57,074 bases of DNA from Akkermansia muciniphila (GCA_945900785.1 CAMDJM010000028.1:1-57074); one strand, 5' to 3'. Numbered from the stretch's first letter, positions 1-9,939 are shown. Made by a program: numbers and translations. Notes: generated by a model from the letters alone, not told the origin.

Positions 1-2
1 TC

Positions 3-119
3 ACTCCGGAAGACGTGCTGCGTCAGATGGATCAGCGTCATCGAAAACGGCAGGCCTCCATCGACTCCGCCTACACCAGGCAAGCTCCTTGGGAGGAGCC
101 ACCGGAGGAAATGCGCTGA
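3..119 (+). CDS. C-terminal fragment of an unknown protein (starts before the window)
   Basis: An open frame enters from the left edge and ends at a TGA at 117-119, giving 38 residues rich in charged residues (it begins TPEDVLRQMDQRHRKRQ and ends with an acidic, proline-containing tail). The codon composition looks coding, but no domain is recognisable from this tail. It converges on the damaged minus-strand gene that follows, and the 3' end of that gene seems to have been lost near here. Its identity cannot be given from the window. Confidence 0.4.
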   Translation, partial: TPEDVLRQMDQRHRKRQASIDSAYTRQAPWEEPPEEMR

Positions 120-262
120 CCGTTATGGTATTTACCAAAGCAGAAGTAAAGCGTTTCAGGGAAATCCGATGGATGATCGATCACCAGGGCGCAGTCCCAG
201 TCCACGACCACCAGATCGTGTTGATAGTAACTGAGGGTGTGGCTGGTGGAACCTTCGATCTC

Positions 263-904
263 CTAAGCGGAAAGCCGATGCGGCCCACGTTCATTGGTAA
301 GCACGGCGGCAATCCCAGCGCGATTTGCGGCCAGCCAATCTGCGGCTTCCAATTTCAAATCCAACGAATCCGCCTGAAGGCAAAAAACCGTGTAAAACTC
401 CCCTTCCGGCAATTGGAGGTGCGGTCGAATGGCAAAGGGGATCAACTCCTGCCGGGCGGACTCAGCGAGTTGCTTTACCCATGAGACCAAAGTCCCGCCA
501 TCGTCAAAACCAAGGTCATGCCAGTGCGCCAACTGGGAAATTTCGTCAACCTGGAAAGCCGCTTTCACGGTGAAACTCAAGGCTCCGATGGGCAGCAATT
601 TCACCGCAACCCCGAAACGCACGGGCTTGCCAGCGACCCTGCGTTGCAGCGGCGGCAGGGTGGCCATCAGCGGACGGAAAAAATTTTGTCCCCGGGGACT
701 GCGTTTGCGCGGGTCTATTTGAAATGGCTCCAGCCTTTGTCCCAGCAAGGTTGCAACCGGACGCTGCTGCATATCATAAGCAATATCGAATGCATAAAAA
801 TAAGCCACCACTCCCTCCAGTTGCCTGGCCTTGGATTTCGGAAGCTCCGTCCCGGTCATAATGCAGGGTGCTGCCATTTCCTGGGAATGCAATCCGTCAT
901 CCAT
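263..904 (-). pseudogene. Conserved hypothetical protein, interrupted by an in-frame TAG and 3'-truncated
   Basis: The frame gives 213 residues and ends at a TAG (263-265). The same frame continues open past that codon for about 60 codons, with protein-like sequence containing SYYQHDLVVVDWDCALVID, before ending near position 80. This suggests a longer ancestral protein cut by a nonsense change, with its end also lost. Its ATG overlaps the stop of the upstream XRE-type gene by 8 bp, so the two were probably translationally coupled. I do not recognise a named domain. Function unknown; the alternative is that the 213-residue form is the real product. Confidence 0.5.
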
Positions 905-1298
905 CCGCGCAGCCCTCAGTCCCCTTTGCCGCGCTCAGGGGGGGAGACTCCAAAAGGCGTGGATGCTGTGGACAATGTCCCGCATGTTCACAGACCAACT
1001 CCACCAGAGAAAATCCCGTGGATTGCACCAGGTCCAGAAGCACGCTTCCAACAGGGAAACGAAGCCCCGTCTGCCAGTGCCCCCAGGTCGAAGCTGCCAC
1101 CCCCAGGCCTTGAGCCGCAGCGCTGATCTTGAGGCCGTTGCGCTTCCGCCAACCCTGCAGCGCTTTCGGCAGAAATGAAAACCCTGCGTAAAGCGCTTGC
1201 GTCCGCAGCTTCGTCAGCCCCGGATGATGGTCCGTTGCGGCACATGACCCGGTCCCGGAACCACATCCCCGGCAGTCCTGTTCTGGAAAAGGCACCAC
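897..1298 (-). CDS. Small XRE-like helix-turn-helix protein
   Basis: A 133-codon frame whose central part, around residues 45-100, reads as a five-helix XRE/Cro fold: an LxxWRKRNGLKISAAA first helix pair, then GLGVAASTWGHWQTG as turn and recognition helix, and a following amphipathic helix. The start is uncertain. Two consecutive GTG codons (1298 and 1295) follow a GGAAGG stretch, and the first 30 residues look non-conserved. The gene overlaps the start of the following hypothetical gene by 8 bp, which supports both being real. Such proteins bind operators of their own operon; the target is unknown. Confidence 0.5.
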   Translation of the reverse strand: MVPFPEQDCRGCGSGTGSCAATDHHPGLTKLRTQALYAGFSFLPKALQGWRKRNGLKISAAAQGLGVAASTWGHWQTGLRFPVGSVLLDLVQSTGFSLVELVCEHAGHCPQHPRLLESPPLSAAKGTEGCADG

Positions 1299-1401
1299 CC
1301 TTCCAGTCGGTGATTACGAGGCGGCGGATGAAAAGATGGGCATGACCGCGCCCAGTGTCGCCGTTGCATCGGCTGCGGGCGGAAAATTTCCGCATTACAT
1401 A

Positions 1402-4017
1402 TCAGGGCACCGTGATCCTAACGCGATAAAACTTTGCCACTCCGGTCGCGTTGAGATCGGTGATAGTGCGCACGTTGCCAGCGTCACTGGTGGTGAAGTT
1501 GGTCAGGGGCTGCCAGTTCGCGGGCGTGGGGCTGGATTCGATGAGGTAAGTGCGATCCGGGAGTCGCGGCGTGATTTGAAGTTGCATCTGCGCGGGCTGA
1601 CCGGGCACGCTTTGCATCTGTTGGAGGAAACGCGACTGCGCATCAAGCGGTGCGAGACCGGTGGTAAACTCGAAGTCGTTGCTTTGTCCATCGCCATCCG
1701 GGTCGGCGGTGGCGGCGGAGGTCGCGGGATCATTCAGCATCAGCGGGGTAAAGTTTTGCTGCTGCCAGGCCCCAAAGGCTCCGGGCGTAAAACGGGCATA
1801 GGAGCGGCCATTCGTAGCGACCCAGAAGTGGCCTGGCTGGTGCGGGTTCAGGGCCACATAGGTTGTGTTGGGCAGGCGATGCCCGGGCTTGGTGCACTCG
1901 TGCCACACGGAGCCGTTATTGTCTGAGTAGTAGATTTTGAAGAAGGTATCGCCATAGCGTTTCGCACACACCAGCACCTGTCCGTTGTGCGCATCAATGG
2001 CTCGCACTTCGGAGAAGCCAGTGTTGGAAAAAGGTGTGTCGAGGTAAGTCCAGTTCGTGCCGTTGTTCGTCGAATAGGCGAGGCCGAGATGACCGCTCAT
2101 GCCGCCAAACCACAGGCGCCCCGTGGCGTGATCACGGGCAAAGTAGCCCCACGAGTTCCAGTCGTAGAGCTTCGAGTTGCTGGGGCCGCCAGAAGAGTGA
2201 CCCGCTGGGACCCAGGTCACGCCGCGATCACTCGAGAGAAGGAATCCCACGCCGTTCAGCCATGCAAAACGCCGCGCCGGTGTGGTGGCATCAGACTCCA
2301 TAAAGACAAAATGGCTGAACTCATCGCCCCAGTTTCCACCAGCAGGCACGCCGGTCGATTTGGTGAAAGCCACGCCGCCATTCGTGCTGCGGTAGATGCC
2401 GGAGTTCGTGTTCGCGGTGTCATGCACGGCCACGAGGATCTCAGTCGCATCATCCGGAGCAACGCAGCCGCTGATGATCTCGCTGCCAGCGGGCAATCCG
2501 GTGCCCGGGCCGCCTGCGACATGCACCAGTGACCAATTCAGGCCATCATCACCCGTCGTCACAATGGATGCCCGGCCCGCATTCGGCCCGAAGAATGAGC
2601 CGCCGATGAAATACACCTTTGGCGCGGCATTGCCCGTCACCGGCCCCACGAGCGCCTCCGTGGCGTAAGTCATGCCCACATTGCCAAACGTCACTGGCAG
2701 GCTGCGGCGTGGATTGCGCGGTGCGAGGCCCGTCCCGCTGCCATCCATGGCGATGAAGCCAATCAAGTCCGCCACAGGCATGTAAACGCGCAACGGATCA
2801 TTCGGGTGCCACGAAGGCTTCCACGTCACCACCTCGCCGATGCCGCGTGTCATATAGCGCACCGTTGATCCGGCGTCCGTGCTCACAAAGGGGCCAAAAC
2901 CATTCGGCAGATACCAGCGGTTCGCATCGAGAGGATCCTGATGCAGTGAGCCGCGCGACCAGCCGGGACTCGTGTCGCTTGTCAACATGGCCGCAGGTCG
3001 CGTGCCGGTGATCGTGAGCGGCAGCGTGCTCCACGACGTGCCGCCATTCGTGCTTTTCCGCGTCGGGCCGCCGATCCAGCCCAGCACAATCGTCACACCA
3101 TCACGCAACACATGACACATGCCCAAGGGACCATTCGGCGTGAGTCCGCCGGGCACCGTGGTGGTAAGGTTCGTCCAAGTTGTGCCTGCCGTGTCGGATT
3201 TGTAGAAACGATGGTTCGTCCCGTCCTGCACCGCCGCAAACATCACACCGCCCGGCAGTCTCGCGAGCCGCGTCACCGAAGTCGTCGCCGCATTCACCGT
3301 CACCGCCGCCCAGGTGATGCTGCCACCGCTGCCCCGGGTGCCTTTGTAGAGGGCGCTCGTGCCCGTGTCCTTCACACCGCCGACAAAGACCTCATTCGGA
3401 AACGATGCATGCATGTGAACCACATGCCCGATCATCCCATCAAACAGCGTCCCGCCCTGCTTGTTCCACGTCCCCAAGCCACCGCCCGTCGTGCTGCGCC
3501 AGAGACCGTTTTTGCGGCTGATAGCAAAGACCTCCTGATCCGATGATCCCGGCGTGACCGCCAGGCATTCACCCTGCCAGCGCAGATCGTCATTGCCGGA
3601 AAAAAGCACGCCACTGAGCACCTGGGTCCATGTCGTGCCACCATCTGTCGTGCGCCACACCCCGCGATTCGCATCCGTCGAGGTGTAGCTCGTCCCCACC
3701 GCCTGATACACGAGATCCGCCGAGCTTTCCCCAACAGTCAACCCTTGAACAAACAACCCCGCGCTACTCGTCATGTTCCCCGAGAGAAACCGCCAGCTCC
3801 CGCCCTGATCATCACTCCGATACACCCCGCCCACATCCGTCCTCGCATAAAGCCGGCCCGTTGAGTGCGATGCAAAACCCGTCAACCACCCTCCCGCATC
3901 CAGATCAGTTTGCCGGAACACACCCGGCTGCGTGGTGCCTACCGTCGAGGCTGCGTGAGCAAACCCGGGCAAAAGCAAAGCGAGGAAAAGGACGGGGTTG
4001 GGGATGAGATAGTTCAT
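1402..4017 (-). CDS. Secreted BNR/GH74-like beta-propeller protein
   Basis: About 871 residues. I take the ATG at 4017 because it gives a classic signal peptide (MNYLIPNPVLFLALLLPGFA, then an AHA-type cleavage site); an upstream ATG at 4062 would add a non-signal extension. The mature N-terminus holds the GH74/xyloglucanase-type signature GRLYARTDVGGVYRSDDQG. Repeated Asp-box/BNR motifs follow (DGGTTWTQ, NGGTSWS, DDGLNWS, NNGTNWT, NNGSVWHE), as expected for tandem beta-propellers. The C-terminal 100 residues (DPDGDGQSNDFEFTTGL onward) match the domain common at the ends of verrucomicrobial secreted proteins. It may cleave or bind a polysaccharide, but catalytic aspartates cannot be assigned with confidence. 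Confidence 0.8.
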   Translation of the reverse strand: MNYLIPNPVLFLALLLPGFAHAASTVGTTQPGVFRQTDLDAGGWLTGFASHSTGRLYARTDVGGVYRSDDQGGSWRFLSGNMTSSAGLFVQGLTVGESSADLVYQAVGTSYTSTDANRGVWRTTDGGTTWTQVLSGVLFSGNDDLRWQGECLAVTPGSSDQEVFAISRKNGLWRSTTGGGLGTWNKQGGTLFDGMIGHVVHMHASFPNEVFVGGVKDTGTSALYKGTRGSGGSITWAAVTVNAATTSVTRLARLPGGVMFAAVQDGTNHRFYKSDTAGTTWTNLTTTVPGGLTPNGPLGMCHVLRDGVTIVLGWIGGPTRKSTNGGTSWSTLPLTITGTRPAAMLTSDTSPGWSRGSLHQDPLDANRWYLPNGFGPFVSTDAGSTVRYMTRGIGEVVTWKPSWHPNDPLRVYMPVADLIGFIAMDGSGTGLAPRNPRRSLPVTFGNVGMTYATEALVGPVTGNAAPKVYFIGGSFFGPNAGRASIVTTGDDGLNWSLVHVAGGPGTGLPAGSEIISGCVAPDDATEILVAVHDTANTNSGIYRSTNGGVAFTKSTGVPAGGNWGDEFSHFVFMESDATTPARRFAWLNGVGFLLSSDRGVTWVPAGHSSGGPSNSKLYDWNSWGYFARDHATGRLWFGGMSGHLGLAYSTNNGTNWTYLDTPFSNTGFSEVRAIDAHNGQVLVCAKRYGDTFFKIYYSDNNGSVWHECTKPGHRLPNTTYVALNPHQPGHFWVATNGRSYARFTPGAFGAWQQQNFTPLMLNDPATSAATADPDGDGQSNDFEFTTGLAPLDAQSRFLQQMQSVPGQPAQMQLQITPRLPDRTYLIESSPTPANWQPLTNFTTSDAGNVRTITDLNATGVAKFYRVRITVP

Positions 4018-4174
4018 AAATACAATCACGGGATGAAACTTCCGCACAAGCTCACACCGCATTTATCGGCCAGGATTACACAAAACCATCTTCTCACGGA
4101 ATAGCTGACAACAGACGGCCCGGAACGCAAAACGGCGATGGATCTGGCACGCGCCGGATTGCGGGAGGCAGGGC

Positions 4175-5128
4175 TCAGGCGGCCTTTTTGAGGGGGGCGG
4201 AGGCGGGGTTTCCGGTCTTCACGGGGACACACAGGTAGCCCTTGTGGGTCAGTAGCTCCACAAGGCTGCCGGGGCCGCAGAGGTGGCCGGCTCCGACGAG
4301 GACCATGGTGGGGCGGTCCCCCTGGAGCAGGGCTTCCAGCCGGGGCAGCCAAGCGGCATTCCGGTCTTGGATGAGCTGACGGCTGATCTCCGGGAATTCC
4401 TTGAAGCTGACGCTCAGGAGGCGGTGCACGGCGGCGGCATCGCCCTGACGCCAGGCCTTGACGAGGGCGGGGAATTCCTCCGAAGCCCGGCTGGCTTGGT
4501 CAAGGGCCAGGTCCAGCATGCGTTGCTGCACGGAGGCAGGGATGGCATCAAGGACGCGGAGTTGCCCCATCACGGTTTCCAGGGCATCGACGCTGCGGCT
4601 GGGATCGGGGGGGCGGTTTTGAAATTGGGGTTCCACGCCCAGATCCTGGCGGAATCCCAGAGGGGCCACCGCCGCCATGGCCACCTGGATGCCGGCCATC
4701 CAGGGTTTCAGGCGCTCCAGCGAGGCTTTCGGCAAGGCGGTGCCTTGGGCAAATTGGGCGAGTCGCTTCCAGGTGGCGGGGGGGAGCAGATCGCGCAGGC
4801 GGCGGCCTTCCGGGAGGGTGATCAACTGGGTCACAGCGGTTTTCACCTCCGGTCGGGCGGCTTCGCCGGGGAGGATTTCCAGCACCAGATGCCGGGTTTC
4901 CCGCCACGCCACTTCGTAGGATTCCGGCAGCGGCAAATCGCCCGGACGCAGCATATGAAACGATCCAGCGAGGAAAAAAGGCACCTTGCCCCTGGTGACC
5001 CGCCAGACGAGGCCATCGCCTTCAAGGGGCGCGGCTGGCGCAGTGGCCTGCGGCGGGACCGGGGCGCAGCCGCCAGCGGGGAGGCAGCACCCGAGCGCCA
5101 GGATTCGGAGCACCTTGGAAAACAACAT
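4175..5128 (-). CDS. TraB/GumN family lipoprotein
   Basis: 317 residues. The N-terminus (MLFSKVLRILALGCCLPAGGC) is a lipoprotein signal with a lipobox-like AGGC, so the protein should be membrane-anchored. The body has the TraB/GumN hallmarks: an early GSFHML motif where the family has GT.H, a central helical region, and near the end MVLVGAGHLCGPGSLVELL, corresponding to the conserved vGaaHl.g..gl...L. The family is related to erythromycin-esterase/Tiki-type metalloproteases; activity here is unproven. It lies downstream of the sialate-O-acetylesterase gene on the same strand, 66 bp away. That gap contains a 7-bp inverted repeat (5138-5159) that may separate the transcripts. Confidence 0.8.
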   Translation of the reverse strand: MLFSKVLRILALGCCLPAGGCAPVPPQATAPAAPLEGDGLVWRVTRGKVPFFLAGSFHMLRPGDLPLPESYEVAWRETRHLVLEILPGEAARPEVKTAVTQLITLPEGRRLRDLLPPATWKRLAQFAQGTALPKASLERLKPWMAGIQVAMAAVAPLGFRQDLGVEPQFQNRPPDPSRSVDALETVMGQLRVLDAIPASVQQRMLDLALDQASRASEEFPALVKAWRQGDAAAVHRLLSVSFKEFPEISRQLIQDRNAAWLPRLEALLQGDRPTMVLVGAGHLCGPGSLVELLTHKGYLCVPVKTGNPASAPLKKAA

Positions 5129-5194
5129 GAGCCCAACCTGCCGGACGGAGCCCCGGCAGCAAGCGCGTGAGCAGTGAAATCCAAAGCGGTTGCT

Positions 5195-8100
5195 TCATTG
5201 CGGCCCCGGGGCGGTCGTCCCTGCCGGAACGTCGCTGAATTCGACGTAAGCCGTTTCTCCTGGCGGAATCTCCAGGGTGATCTTGGCGGGATCAGGAAAG
5301 GTGCGGTCGGTTCTCCATTCCCTGGCGGAGCGGCAGGGAAATTTCGGCCGCAGGGTGAGCCGGGCGGTGGCCCCAGGATCCACCACGGCGGGTTGGTCCG
5401 GCTTTTTAGTAATGCCCTGATGGTTGATGCATTCGATGATCCAGGAGCCGGCGCTGCGGTTGATTTGCCACGCGACGGGATCCCCGGAGACTTCAATAGG
5501 GGTAGTTTCCTGGACGAGTTGAGTGAGACGGGAATGGGGGATGGCAGTGGGGCGTTGCGTGCCCGGATGGGTCCATGGCTGGAGGACCTCCAACCCTGGC
5601 AGGGCGGCGAGCCGGGCAAACTGGGGACCCAGTGCGGCCTGATGGGCTGGGGACAGCAGCACGGTGCGACCCAGACGCAGGGCCTGTTCGAGCTTGGAAA
5701 TCAGGACAGGATCGAAGGTGATGTCACCCGCGAGGAGGAGGACGGGATACTTCAACAGGGTGGTCTCCGGGGCGCTGGTGAGCTGCACGTCGAAGATTTC
5801 GCCATACGGGGTGGGGCGGAGGTAGCTGAGTTCCGGATTGTCCGGGAAGGGTTGGCGGTGGATATGGTCGCTGTCCGGGTAAAGTTGGGCATCAAACAGA
5901 TCGCGCAGCTGGCGGTCGCCCGCGGTGGGTTCCAGGATGCCCCAGGGCTTGTCCATATAGCCGTTATACCCGGCAAGGTGATCGATGACGACCGCGACAG
6001 GCATCCAGGGGACCCCGCGATCATGGGCCTGCATGAATTGAAAAGTTTCAGCGGCCTTGTGACCATGGGAGGTGAGGGTCCAGGGGGCTTCCGGTTTTTC
6101 GAAGAAGGTGGCGACGCTATTCTCCGGCGTGACCATGGCAGCACCGGCGAACCAGCCGTGGAGCCACATCCGCTGATAAAAGCTGAGGGAGTGTCCGGCG
6201 TCGAGCCCGCGGGCGTTTTTGCCCTCCATCCGCAGGGGGCCGCTGGTGGTGCAGGCCCCATGGAACCAAGGGCTAACCTGCACGGCCCAAGGCTTTTGCC
6301 ACTGGCGGGAGGCTCCCCGGGCGAAGGCGAATTTGGATTGGGTGAAGGCGATATTTTCCCCGACTTCGAGGCCAATGCAGGTGGCCCCCCAGCCGCCGGC
6401 ATAGGCTTCATAATGGGAGTGGCCCGTGACGCTGCAGACGCGGTTCAACAAATCGCGGCTGCGGTGGGTAAAGTAGGCCTGGACGGCATCATAACATTCC
6501 TGACGGTTGGCCGGCCTGGTGGCATAGCCTGCCAGGCCGGCAGGTTGCATGAGGTGCTTGAACTGATCAAGCTCTTTCCCGTAGACATCGCGCCACCAGG
6601 ATTCGGCAGGACGGAGGCGGTGAAAGTGGTAGCCCCACTCGCCGAGTTGCAGAGCATTGAAAACGCCAGCCTGATCCATGGCGGACAAGGCGGCGGCGTG
6701 TTCCGCGCCAAAGACGGCCCGGCCCCCATCGATCTGCATTTCACTGCCGGAATAGCAAATCGCCGGCCAGCCGATGCTGGCGAGGTAATCGAAGACGGGC
6801 TTGCTGGCAGGGCCAGGGCCCGGCGCGGGATCGAAGCCATTGCCCAGCTTTTGTTCCCGCATGGTGGCGACCAGTTCCTTCAACGGGCCGATGTCCCCCG
6901 GGGCGCCATACATGCTGAAGACAAAGCCGGATTGTCCAGGCAGGAGGGTTATCTTGTGAGGATCAGCGGACATCCTGGAGCCTTTTTCCCAGGGTGGAAC
7001 CGTGCCGTCTCCCGTGGGAGGAAGCACCAGTTTTTGACTGAGAATCGCTTTGGCTGTCAGATCGCTCCACCATTCCCCATGCTTCACCAGGCCCGCCGCA
7101 TTGAAGTGGACGCCATCGCGGTAATTGGCGCGCAGCGCATCGGTGTCAGGGCCCTGGAGGGAAAGACCCTCGTCCCAGAGCTGCTGCATGGCAGCGCGGA
7201 ATTCAGGATCGGGGGGATCCTGCTCCTGATGATAGGTGGTTTGAGCGGTGAACCAGGGGATGGACCATCCGGCTTGTGTCCGGGTGGCCTGGATGAGGTC
7301 CCGCATGAAGCCCACATATTGAGCGCCGGTGATTTGGCGGTCAGCCGGATATCCGGCACGGGCCTGCCCCGCGTCGCTTTCGCCCTGGTGCCACAGAATG
7401 GCGCGGAATCCGTAGGGGCCGAGGATGGAGAAGGCCTGCGTGAAGCGCTCAAAGAGTTTGCCGGTGCTGGCCCATTCGCCCGCTCCGGCCGGCACCACAT
7501 TGCCACCAGTGGTGGGTTGTTGCTTCATCAGGCGGCCCTGGGGCAACCACTCGCGGACGCTGGTCGCCCCCTCGGCCATGGCAACCAGGCCAATGGGCAC
7601 GCCAAGTTTGGCCTGCAGGGCATCGCCAAAAGCAGGCATGAAGCTGCCGCTGCCGCCGCTGGCTCCCGGTTGGGGATCGTGAGCCGGAGCCCATTGCTGG
7701 CCGCTCCAGGAGGTGACTTTGCCGCTGCGGGCAACTTGTTTTTCGGAACCGTAATTAGCGGCATTGGATTGACCCGCGATGATAAAAACCTCGCCGATGC
7801 CAACCTGCCCGATGGAGGCAGCGGCGAGCGTTTGCCCGTTGGTGACGCCACGGATTTCCAAGTGATACCAGCCTCCCGCAGGGGCGGGGAGGGAGGCTTG
7901 CAGGAGGCCATCCCCGTCCGGCCCGGGCAGAGGATGCCAGGATTCGTCCAAAGGAACCATCGGTGCTGCCCCCGCTGGCAGGCCGGGATTCCCCTCCGCA
8001 GTGGCGTGGGTCAGTTGATACTGCCATTGGCCGGCCGTGCCCGTAACCGCCGCCCGCAGCGGAATCCTGCCGGAAGTGAGGCTGCGGCGTTGCAGGACCT

Positions 8101-8218
8101 GGTAGTTGAGGGGCGAAGTGAGGGTGACGGTGCAGGATGGTGCGGCTGGAGTGGCCAGGCCATGGCACATCAAAGCCAACAGAATAGCAATGAATCGGCA
8201 GATCGGGGAAAGCAGCAT
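5195..8218 (-). CDS. Secreted sialate O-acetylesterase (SASA/SGNH) with large C-terminal domain
   Basis: About 1,007 residues from the ATG at 8218, chosen because it starts a signal peptide (MLLSPICRFIAILLALMCHG); the frame upstream overlaps the GNAT gene and is not protein-like. Residues about 120-450 form the SASA (DUF303) esterase domain: GQSN nucleophile block (IIAGQSNAANYG) and the LWHQGESDAG block carrying the catalytic-site Gln/Gly and nearby acid, plus a DGVHFNAAG segment that supplies Asp/His of the triad. The remaining 550 residues resemble a (beta/alpha) glycan-active module with many Trp/Tyr, but I cannot name the family. The role would be deacetylation of acetylated sugars outside the cytoplasm. 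Confidence 0.8.
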   Translation of the reverse strand: MLLSPICRFIAILLALMCHGLATPAAPSCTVTLTSPLNYQVLQRRSLTSGRIPLRAAVTGTAGQWQYQLTHATAEGNPGLPAGAAPMVPLDESWHPLPGPDGDGLLQASLPAPAGGWYHLEIRGVTNGQTLAAASIGQVGIGEVFIIAGQSNAANYGSEKQVARSGKVTSWSGQQWAPAHDPQPGASGGSGSFMPAFGDALQAKLGVPIGLVAMAEGATSVREWLPQGRLMKQQPTTGGNVVPAGAGEWASTGKLFERFTQAFSILGPYGFRAILWHQGESDAGQARAGYPADRQITGAQYVGFMRDLIQATRTQAGWSIPWFTAQTTYHQEQDPPDPEFRAAMQQLWDEGLSLQGPDTDALRANYRDGVHFNAAGLVKHGEWWSDLTAKAILSQKLVLPPTGDGTVPPWEKGSRMSADPHKITLLPGQSGFVFSMYGAPGDIGPLKELVATMREQKLGNGFDPAPGPGPASKPVFDYLASIGWPAICYSGSEMQIDGGRAVFGAEHAAALSAMDQAGVFNALQLGEWGYHFHRLRPAESWWRDVYGKELDQFKHLMQPAGLAGYATRPANRQECYDAVQAYFTHRSRDLLNRVCSVTGHSHYEAYAGGWGATCIGLEVGENIAFTQSKFAFARGASRQWQKPWAVQVSPWFHGACTTSGPLRMEGKNARGLDAGHSLSFYQRMWLHGWFAGAAMVTPENSVATFFEKPEAPWTLTSHGHKAAETFQFMQAHDRGVPWMPVAVVIDHLAGYNGYMDKPWGILEPTAGDRQLRDLFDAQLYPDSDHIHRQPFPDNPELSYLRPTPYGEIFDVQLTSAPETTLLKYPVLLLAGDITFDPVLISKLEQALRLGRTVLLSPAHQAALGPQFARLAALPGLEVLQPWTHPGTQRPTAIPHSRLTQLVQETTPIEVSGDPVAWQINRSAGSWIIECINHQGITKKPDQPAVVDPGATARLTLRPKFPCRSAREWRTDRTFPDPAKITLEIPPGETAYVEFSDVPAGTTAPGPQ

Positions 8219-8240
8219 GACGGAGTTTGGGAATCTCCGG

Positions 8241-8756
8241 CTAGGACGCCGGCGGTTTCTGATGGGTTTCGGTGTGGTAGATGGTGAAGCCGCTCGCCTG
8301 GTAGTTGGGGAGGGCGGCGGGGTGGTCATCCGTGCAGGTGTGCACCCAGACGCGGTTGGGATGCATGGCCCAAGCTTGTTCGATGGCGCTGGTGAGGAGG
8401 GCAGCCCCATAGCCACGGCCATAAAAGGCGGGGAGAAGACCGTAGATGGCGATCTCAATCCCTAACGCGGGTTCAGGGTGCTGGTAGAGTTCATAATAGC
8501 CGGCCGGGGAACCACCATGCCATGCGACAAAGGTGCGCAGGGCGGGATCGGCGGCGTGGGCCTGCCATTGGGCATCGCTCCAACCCAGCTTGTCCGTCCA
8601 TGACCAGGCCGCACCGACGGTGGTGTAGAGAAATTTATTGAAAGCGCCCTGGGGAACCGCGGCTTCCCTGACAGAAAAATCCGGCCCCGGGGCACGCCGC
8701 GGGATCAGGGTTCCGGGGCTGAGCATTTCGAGGTAGGTGATCGTCACCGCTGGCAT
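8241..8756 (-). CDS. GNAT family N-acetyltransferase
   Basis: 171 residues. The acetyl-CoA binding motif A is visible as IEIAIYGLLPAFYGRGYGAALL (Q/R-x-x-G-x-G/A as GRGYGA), followed by helix alpha-3 and the motif VWVHTCTDDHPAALPNYQASGF, typical of the GNAT C-terminal half. The N-terminal part carries substrate-side residues and has no second domain. The ATG lies 9 bp upstream of the stop of the enolase-superfamily gene and shares its strand, so the two may be co-transcribed. The substrate is not predictable. Confidence 0.85.
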   Translation of the reverse strand: MPAVTITYLEMLSPGTLIPRRAPGPDFSVREAAVPQGAFNKFLYTTVGAAWSWTDKLGWSDAQWQAHAADPALRTFVAWHGGSPAGYYELYQHPEPALGIEIAIYGLLPAFYGRGYGAALLTSAIEQAWAMHPNRVWVHTCTDDHPAALPNYQASGFTIYHTETHQKPPAS

Positions 8757-8764
8757 GCCCGCTA

Positions 8765-9868
8765 TTACTCAACTACAAGGACCGGCTTTCCAAGGATGTC
8801 CATTTTTGGCGTGATGCCAAGGCCTGGGGCGGTGCTGGCGGACATGAAGCCATCCACACGCTGGGGCGCTCCATCAGCAGTGGAGACGGTGACATAACTG
8901 TTGAAGTCCGTGCTGGTGAAGCGGAATTCCTCAGGCGTGCTGTGGGCGAGGTGGGCGATGGCGGCGGTGGTGATGTCGCCCCCCCAGGAGTCTTCCAGAG
9001 TCATGGCGATGCCCATGCTGACGCAAAGGTCGCGGGCCTGCCTGATTTTAGTGAGGCCACCGAGTTTGCTGATCTTGAGATTAACGACGTCCATGGCGAG
9101 GTCGCCCTTGGCGCGGATCAGCATATCGAGACCATCCACGTTTTCATCCAGGACAAAGGGGTGCGGGCACTGGCGGCGGACGGCAAGGCATTCCTCGTAG
9201 GTGAGGCAGGGTTGCTCAATGTAGACATCGACATCACGCACCGCTTTGGCGATGCGGACGGCTTCGTGCTGGACCCATCCGGTATTGGCATCGGCGACGA
9301 GACGGTCGCCCGGCTGGAGCTTGGCCGCGACGGCGTGGATGCGGGCGATGTCAGTGTCAGGATCTCCCCCCACCTTCAACTGGAAGCGGGTGTAACCCTG
9401 GGCGCGGTAGCCGGCGACCTTGGCGGCCATTTCGTCAGGAGACTCCTGGGAGATGGCGCGGTAGAGGCGGATGTTTTCGCCATAACGTCCGCCCATGAGG
9501 ACGCAGACGGGCAAGCCGCTGGCCTGACCCAGGATGTCCCAGCAGGCGATGTCGATGCCTGATTTCACGTAGGGATGGCCCTTGAGAGCGGCGTCCATGC
9601 GGTGGTTGAGTTTGGACAGCTCACGCGGATCCTCACCGATGAGGTGCGGGCCCAGTTCCCGGAGGCCGGCGCGGACACCTTCCGCATAGGCGGGCAGGTA
9701 AAAAGGACCGAGCGGGCAGACTTCGCCATGGCCGGTGATACCGGCATCCGTCTCGACCCTGACAATGGTGCTGTCAAAGACAGTGACGGATTTGCCTCCG
9801 GACCATTTGTAGGTGGTCTCGTGGAGAGGCAGTTCAACGCGGTAGGCGAGGATGCGGGTGATTTTCAT
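8765..9868 (-). CDS. Enolase-superfamily dehydratase/epimerase (mandelate racemase/MLE type)
   Basis: About 367 residues from the ATG at 9868, preceded by a pyrimidine-rich leader and not by a Shine-Dalgarno sequence. The N-terminal capping domain begins [15 protein letters not shown]. The barrel shows the FQLKVGG lysine of the second strand, metal ligands in LVADANTGW (Asp), IEQPC (Glu) and LDENVDG, and the opposite-face lysine in NLKISKLGG. The two-lysine layout fits the MLE subgroup, which includes dipeptide epimerases, hydroxyproline-betaine epimerases and cis-3-hydroxyproline dehydratases. The overall sequence feels closest to the hydroxyproline enzymes, but that is inference. A divergent PAS-AraC regulator lies 90 bp away. 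Confidence 0.85.
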   Translation of the reverse strand: MKITRILAYRVELPLHETTYKWSGGKSVTVFDSTIVRVETDAGITGHGEVCPLGPFYLPAYAEGVRAGLRELGPHLIGEDPRELSKLNHRMDAALKGHPYVKSGIDIACWDILGQASGLPVCVLMGGRYGENIRLYRAISQESPDEMAAKVAGYRAQGYTRFQLKVGGDPDTDIARIHAVAAKLQPGDRLVADANTGWVQHEAVRIAKAVRDVDVYIEQPCLTYEECLAVRRQCPHPFVLDENVDGLDMLIRAKGDLAMDVVNLKISKLGGLTKIRQARDLCVSMGIAMTLEDSWGGDITTAAIAHLAHSTPEEFRFTSTDFNSYVTVSTADGAPQRVDGFMSASTAPGLGITPKMDILGKPVLVVE

Positions 9869-9924
9869 GGGAAAAAAGAAGTGGCCAGGTAACAGCAGGC
9901 AGGATATGAGCGTAAACGCGGGAC

Positions 9925-9939
9925 CTTGGAAAATCTTGG
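9925..9939. promoter_or_regulatory. Direct repeat in the divergent enolase/AraC intergenic region
   Basis: The 90-bp region between the enolase-superfamily gene and the PAS-AraC gene contains CTTGG at 9925-9929 and again at 9935-9939. The repeats are exactly 10 bp apart, so both would face the same side of the helix. AraC-family proteins often bind two direct half-sites of this spacing. Assignment as an operator is inference. Confidence 0.3.

Noticed and set aside
5138..5159. Terminator between sialate-O-acetylesterase and TraB/GumN genes
   Set aside because: A 7-bp inverted repeat exists, but there is no T-run and the gap is short, so it is only mentioned in the gene entry.
5174..8287. Long open frame on the plus strand opposite the sialate-O-acetylesterase gene
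   Set aside because: It is fully antisense to a well-supported secreted esterase, and its translation is Gly/Ala-rich without motifs; GC-rich codon use produces such shadow frames.
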